In this document: in pieces, positions 49,050 to 51,972 of the stretch
Layout: each line of letters begins with the position of its first letter
How positions within the stretch are numbered: position 1 is the first letter of the stretch
Source of the DNA: Phenylobacterium sp.
GTDB lineage: Bacteria; Pseudomonadota; Alphaproteobacteria; Caulobacterales; Caulobacteraceae
Length of the DNA: 51,972 bases
NCBI RefSeq assembly: GCF_030651755.1
Contig: NZ_JAUSBZ010000137.1
Span: 1 to 51,972, forward strand
Direction of reading: 5' to 3'
Translations under genes and position numbers: made by a program
Notes under the pieces: model-generated
The model's input: only the letters and a program-made list of their open reading frames with translations
Database searches by the model: none
Told to the model about the DNA's origin: nothing

Positions 49050-50506
49050 CTCTTGCGGGGCTCCACCAGGGGGGTGGCGATGGAGGGCTCGCTGGCCAGG
49101 GTCTCGATCACCGGCGCGTTGTCGTAGAGCGCCTTGTCGTAGAGGGCGTCGCGTTCATCCAGTTCCTGGCGGATCTCGCTGTGACGCTCCTCGCCCAGCT
49201 TGTAGCCGACGAAGCACAGGCCCCCGAGGGCGACGAAGAAGATGGGGCCCACCAGGAAGGCGTACTCCAGGCCGCGCACCGCCTCGGGTGTGTTCACCGC
49301 GCCGTCGGTGGCGATGTAGCCCACCCGATCGAGAACCGTGAAGGTCAGGAAAACCGCGAAGGCGCCGGAGATTTTCGAGGTCAGGGTGGTGATGGCGTAG
49401 AGCAGGCCTGAACGCTCCTTGCCCTGTTCGAGGCGGACCTCGTCAGCCACATCGGCGGTCATGGCCCGGGTGAGCACCTGGAAGCCGGCGGCCAGGAAGC
49501 CGGCGGTGAACATCTGGAAGGCGCCGATCATCATGTCGCCCTTGGGCAGGAAGGGCAGGGCCACCAAGGCGAGGGCGTAGCCGGTGGTGGCCACCATCAC
49601 CGCCCGGTGCTTGCCGATGCGCATGGCCAGACGACCAAGCAGCGGCGCGCCGCCGAAACCAGCCAGGATATAGACCGCCAGCAAGGCGCTGGCCTGGCTG
49701 GTGGTGAAGCCGCGGCTGTCGGTGAAGAAGAAGAGGTACAGCGCGCTCATCCAGCCGGGACCAAGCGACAGACACAGGTCGGCCAGGACGATCCGCCCCA
49801 TGGAGGGCCGCGCGATCAGCCGCCAGTATTCTTTCAGCTGGAACTTCTGCTGGCCCGGCACGTCGGGGGAGATCTTCTCCGGCGTCAGGGCGACCACCAG
49901 CCAGACGGCCAGGGGGGTCAGGATCATGACGAACCAGCCCATGGCCGGCACGCCCTCGGACTCCGGACGGCCGAGGGCGGCGACGATGAAGGGCATCAGC
50001 AGGACCAGCAGGGCGCCCATGACGCCCACGGCGGTCATGATGGCGAACACCCTTGAGCGGTCATTGTAGCGGGGGGCCAAGGTGGCGGCCCAGGCGGCGT
50101 GGGACAGGTGCAGGATCGAGGTGCCGATATAGAGGATCAGCAGCCAGAAGATCAGGCCGGCCACGCCGCCTGAGGGCGAGATGAACAGCATGAAGATGGC
50201 CAGCATCAGCACCGGCGCGCCGATCATCGTCCACAACCGGTAGCGGCCGAACCGCGTCCGCGTCCGGTCCATGGCTAGGCCCAGAAGCGGATCAAGGGGG
50301 ATGTCGATCATCCGCACGAAGGCGAAGGCGGTGCCCACCGCGAGCAGGCTGATCCCAATCTCGCTGGCGAAATGCCGGGGCAGATAGACCGACATAGCGA
50401 TGGTCAGCGCCGACAGCGGCAAGCTGGTGCAGGCGAAGGCGAGGATGGTCGACAGCTTCAGCTGTGACGGCGGTGCTGCAGCCGCGGCTGCGTCGGTGGT
50501 GGCCAC
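49046..50506 (-). CDS. GPH/MelB-like MFS cation-coupled symporter
   Basis: Inner-membrane transporter of 486 residues, about 12 helices. GPH-family features: FAFVRMIDIPLDPLLGLAMDRTRTRFGRYRLW, the conserved Asp-rich helix 2 and the loop with Arg-rich RTRFGRYR, and LSHAAWAATLAPRYNDRSRV. MFS_2 members bring in sugars or other solutes with Na+ or H+; the substrate here is unknown. The stop codon overlaps that of mrp. The dehydrogenase upstream on this strand is separated by a terminator, so this gene should have its own promoter in 50507-50620. Confidence 0.88.
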   Translation of the reverse strand: MATTDAAAAAAPPSQLKLSTILAFACTSLPLSALTIAMSVYLPRHFASEIGISLLAVGTAFAFVRMIDIPLDPLLGLAMDRTRTRFGRYRLWTMIGAPVLMLAIFMLFISPSGGVAGLIFWLLILYIGTSILHLSHAAWAATLAPRYNDRSRVFAIMTAVGVMGALLVLLMPFIVAALGRPESEGVPAMGWFVMILTPLAVWLVVALTPEKISPDVPGQQKFQLKEYWRLIARPSMGRIVLADLCLSLGPGWMSALYLFFFTDSRGFTTSQASALLAVYILAGFGGAPLLGRLAMRIGKHRAVMVATTGYALALVALPFLPKGDMMIGAFQMFTAGFLAAGFQVLTRAMTADVADEVRLEQGKERSGLLYAITTLTSKISGAFAVFLTFTVLDRVGYIATDGAVNTPEAVRGLEYAFLVGPIFFVALGGLCFVGYKLGEERHSEIRQELDERDALYDKALYDNAPVIETLASEPSIATPLVEPRKS

Positions 50507-50620
50507 TCGGGCGTCTCCCCAGATCTATGGTGACGCCTCTGACGGGCGCTATCCGTGGCTCATAGGTTACGCGCGATCACCTGCGTCAAGGCAAGGCCCA
50601 TTTGAGGTTGAGAGGCAAAA

Positions 50621-50652
50621 GAAAACGGGCGGCCCCCAGGAGGACCGCCCGT
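50621..50652 (-). terminator. Terminator of the hydroxyacyl-CoA dehydrogenase gene
   Basis: On the minus strand ACGGGCGG (50652-50645) pairs with CCGCCCGT (50632-50625) around a 12-base loop that can extend the stem (TCCT..GGGG), followed by TTTTCTTTT. It is 27 bp after the stop. Confidence 0.82.
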
Positions 50653-50678
50653 CGTCAGATCAGGAGCAAGGACGGGGT

Positions 50679-51584
50679 TTAGCCACCCGACAGCTTGCGG
50701 AAGAACTTCTGGCTCTGCTCGCCGCCGGCGGCGTAGGCCGCCTGGCCTTCGGGGTCGGCGATCTTGGACCAGTTGTCGCGGACTTCCTCGACCGACAGAC
50801 CGCCTTCGCCCAGATAGACGCCTTCGGTCTCATAGATGCGCGACAGGGCGAAGGCGCCCGCGCCGGCGGTGAGGATGGCGCCGGTGGGGGCCTCTTCCGA
50901 GCAGAGGTAGACCACGCCCGGAGTCACATATTCGGGCTTCAGGCGCTCGAGGATCGCGGGAGGCATCAGATTCTCGGTCATCCGCGTGGCGGCCACCGGG
51001 GCGATGGCGTTGACGTGGATGTTGTTCTTGGCGCCCTCGAGACGCAGGGTGTTCATGAAGCCGATGATGCCCAGCTTGGCCGCGCCGTAGTTGGACTGGC
51101 CGAAGTTGCCATAGAGGCCCGAGGACGAGGTGGTCACCACGATGCGGCCGTAGTTCTGCTCGCGCATGATGTCCCAGACGGCCTTGGCCGGCTTGACGGT
51201 GCCCATCAGGTGGACGTTCAGCACGAGTTCGAAGTCCGCGATCTCCATCTTGGCGAAGGACTTGTCGCGCAGGATGCCGGCATTGGCGACCAGGATGTCG
51301 ATCCGGCCCCACTGGTCCATGGCCTGCTTGATCATCAGGGCCACGCCGGCGTCGTCGGTGACCGAGGAGCCATTGGAGATGGCTTCGCCGCCGGCGGCCT
51401 TGATCTCTTCGACCACCGCGTCGGCCGCAGCCGAGGAGCCGCCCGAGCCGTCCACCGATCCGCCCAGGTCGTTGACCACGACCTTGGCGCCGCGCCGGGC
51501 CAGTTCCAGAGCATGCTGACGGCCAAGCCCGCCGCCCGCGCCCGTCACAATGGCCACTTTACCGTCGAAGCGGATGTCCGCCAT
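50679..51584 (-). CDS. SDR of the (3R)-hydroxyacyl-CoA dehydrogenase (peroxisomal MFE-2) type
   Basis: NAD-dependent dehydrogenase of 301 residues. TGAGGGLGRQHAL (residues 15-27) is the glycine-rich motif, VVNDLGGSVDGSGGSS the insert typical of MFE-2-like SDRs, NAG follows strand four, and the catalytic Ser and Tyr-x-x-x-Lys are in SSSGLYGNFGQSNYGAAK. The C-terminal extension (about 240-301) is also family-like. Likely role: beta-oxidation-type conversion of hydroxyacyl-CoA, possibly of steroid or branched chains. It lies 81 bp after the HlyD-like fragment on the same strand. Confidence 0.9.
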   Translation of the reverse strand: MADIRFDGKVAIVTGAGGGLGRQHALELARRGAKVVVNDLGGSVDGSGGSSAAADAVVEEIKAAGGEAISNGSSVTDDAGVALMIKQAMDQWGRIDILVANAGILRDKSFAKMEIADFELVLNVHLMGTVKPAKAVWDIMREQNYGRIVVTTSSSGLYGNFGQSNYGAAKLGIIGFMNTLRLEGAKNNIHVNAIAPVAATRMTENLMPPAILERLKPEYVTPGVVYLCSEEAPTGAILTAGAGAFALSRIYETEGVYLGEGGLSVEEVRDNWSKIADPEGQAAYAAGGEQSQKFFRKLSGG

Positions 51585-51665
51585 GGAAGTCTCCCGATAT
51601 CAGGTGAAGGAATTGGCGGCGTTGTGCGCGGCTGACCCCTTCTCCGTCAAGGCGTTGGCGCGTTC

Positions 51666-51972
51666 TCAGGTGGCCGGGACGACCCCCGCCGCGGCGGTCT
51701 GGGCCGGGCGCAGGAACTTCACCAGCACCCGCTGGCCGACCAGGAAGGGGGCGCCGTCGGCGCTGACCACCACCTCGACCACCCGCTCGTCGGCCCGTTC
51801 GGTGGGGTCGTCAGAGACCAGCTTGCGGGCGCCGAACACGGCGGCGCGGCGCAGCACCTGGCCCTTGAAGGTCTTGGTGGGATCGGCCTCGGAGGCGATC
51901 TCGACGGTCTGGCCCAGGCTCACATGGGGCAGGGCGCCCTCGGCGATCTCGGCCCGGACGATCCGCTGGCCG
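51666..51972 (-). CDS. HlyD-type periplasmic adaptor protein, C-terminal part only
   Basis: The last 102 codons of a gene that enters from the right edge. It reads QRIVRAEIAEGALPHVSLGQ, then TVEIASEADP and a beta-rich end (VVEVVVSADGAPFLVGQRV, LVKFLRP), which matches the beta-barrel and C-terminal strand of membrane-fusion proteins of ABC or RND exporters. The partner transporter should lie outside the window. It ends 81 bp before the dehydrogenase start. Confidence 0.7.
   Translation of the reverse strand, partial: GQRIVRAEIAEGALPHVSLGQTVEIASEADPTKTFKGQVLRRAAVFGARKLVSDDPTERADERVVEVVVSADGAPFLVGQRVLVKFLRPAQTAAAGVVPAT

Overview
The window is GC-rich DNA of an alphaproteobacterium of the order Caulobacterales; a Phenylobacterium- or Caulobacter-like genome is the best guess. 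This rests on a near-canonical CtrA cell-cycle regulator, the flagellar operon fliF-fliG-flbE-fliN-flbD with the Caulobacter-type activator FlbD, a circularly permuted two-piece tmRNA, an alpha-type SspB adaptor, and several CcrM-type GANTC sites in front of ctrA. No plasmid, phage or insertion-sequence genes were seen. The window reads as ordinary chromosome, with a few small insertions and accessory modules.

Layout. 1-2.2 kb: 5' part of ptsP (nitrogen PTS enzyme I, cut by the left edge). 2.0-4.7 kb: divergent CsoR-type repressor and copper P-type ATPase sharing an operator region. 4.7-6.4 kb: alpha/beta hydrolase fused to a multi-pass membrane domain. 6.4-8.6 kb: Cys-rich HTH regulator and divergent MFS exporter around an unusually symmetric double operator. 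8.6-11.8 kb: aspartokinase, ubiG, alpha/beta hydrolase. 11.9-14.5 kb: zinc alcohol dehydrogenase facing a protein made of two TetR units in tandem. 14.5-18.9 kb: M23 peptidase, ArsC-like reductase, membrane M28 peptidase. 19.0-21.3 kb: ctrA and a divergent short-chain dehydrogenase with a probable frameshift near its end.

21.3-32.0 kb is the flagellar block: fliI-fliJ on the plus strand, with a GH10 xylanase-like lipoprotein coupled to fliJ, and fliF-fliG-flbE-fliN-flbD-flhA on the minus strand with a candidate CtrA box upstream of fliF. 32.1-36.1 kb is a minus-strand run sspB - thioesterase - C13 (legumain-type) peptidase - beta-lactamase-fold hydrolase. 36.2-38.7 kb holds an AlgI/AlgJ-like O-acetylation pair. 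38.8-39.1 kb is ssrA (tmRNA), whose tag reads ANDNFAEEVRLAA. 39.2-43.0 kb is the branched-chain amino-acid operon: an attenuator with leader peptide, ilvB, an inserted GIY-YIG nuclease gene with an inverted palindromic repeat pair, ilvH, and a hypothetical secreted protein. 43.0-45.6 kb: miaA and serB, diverging from overlapping start codons, then a HAD phosphatase. 45.6-52 kb: hflK-hflC, mrp, a GPH-type MFS symporter, a peroxisomal-type hydroxyacyl-CoA dehydrogenase, and the C-terminus of an HlyD-type adaptor cut by the right edge.

How it fits together. CtrA (expected methylation-dependent control) is the family regulator for early flagellar genes such as those encoded here; FlbD is the next tier. 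The tmRNA and SspB belong to one ribosome-rescue and ClpXP-delivery pathway and lie within 3 kb of each other. The least conventional items are the GIY-YIG/repeat unit inside ilvBH, the tandem TetR, the double operator at 7.1 kb, and the C13 peptidase run behind sspB.
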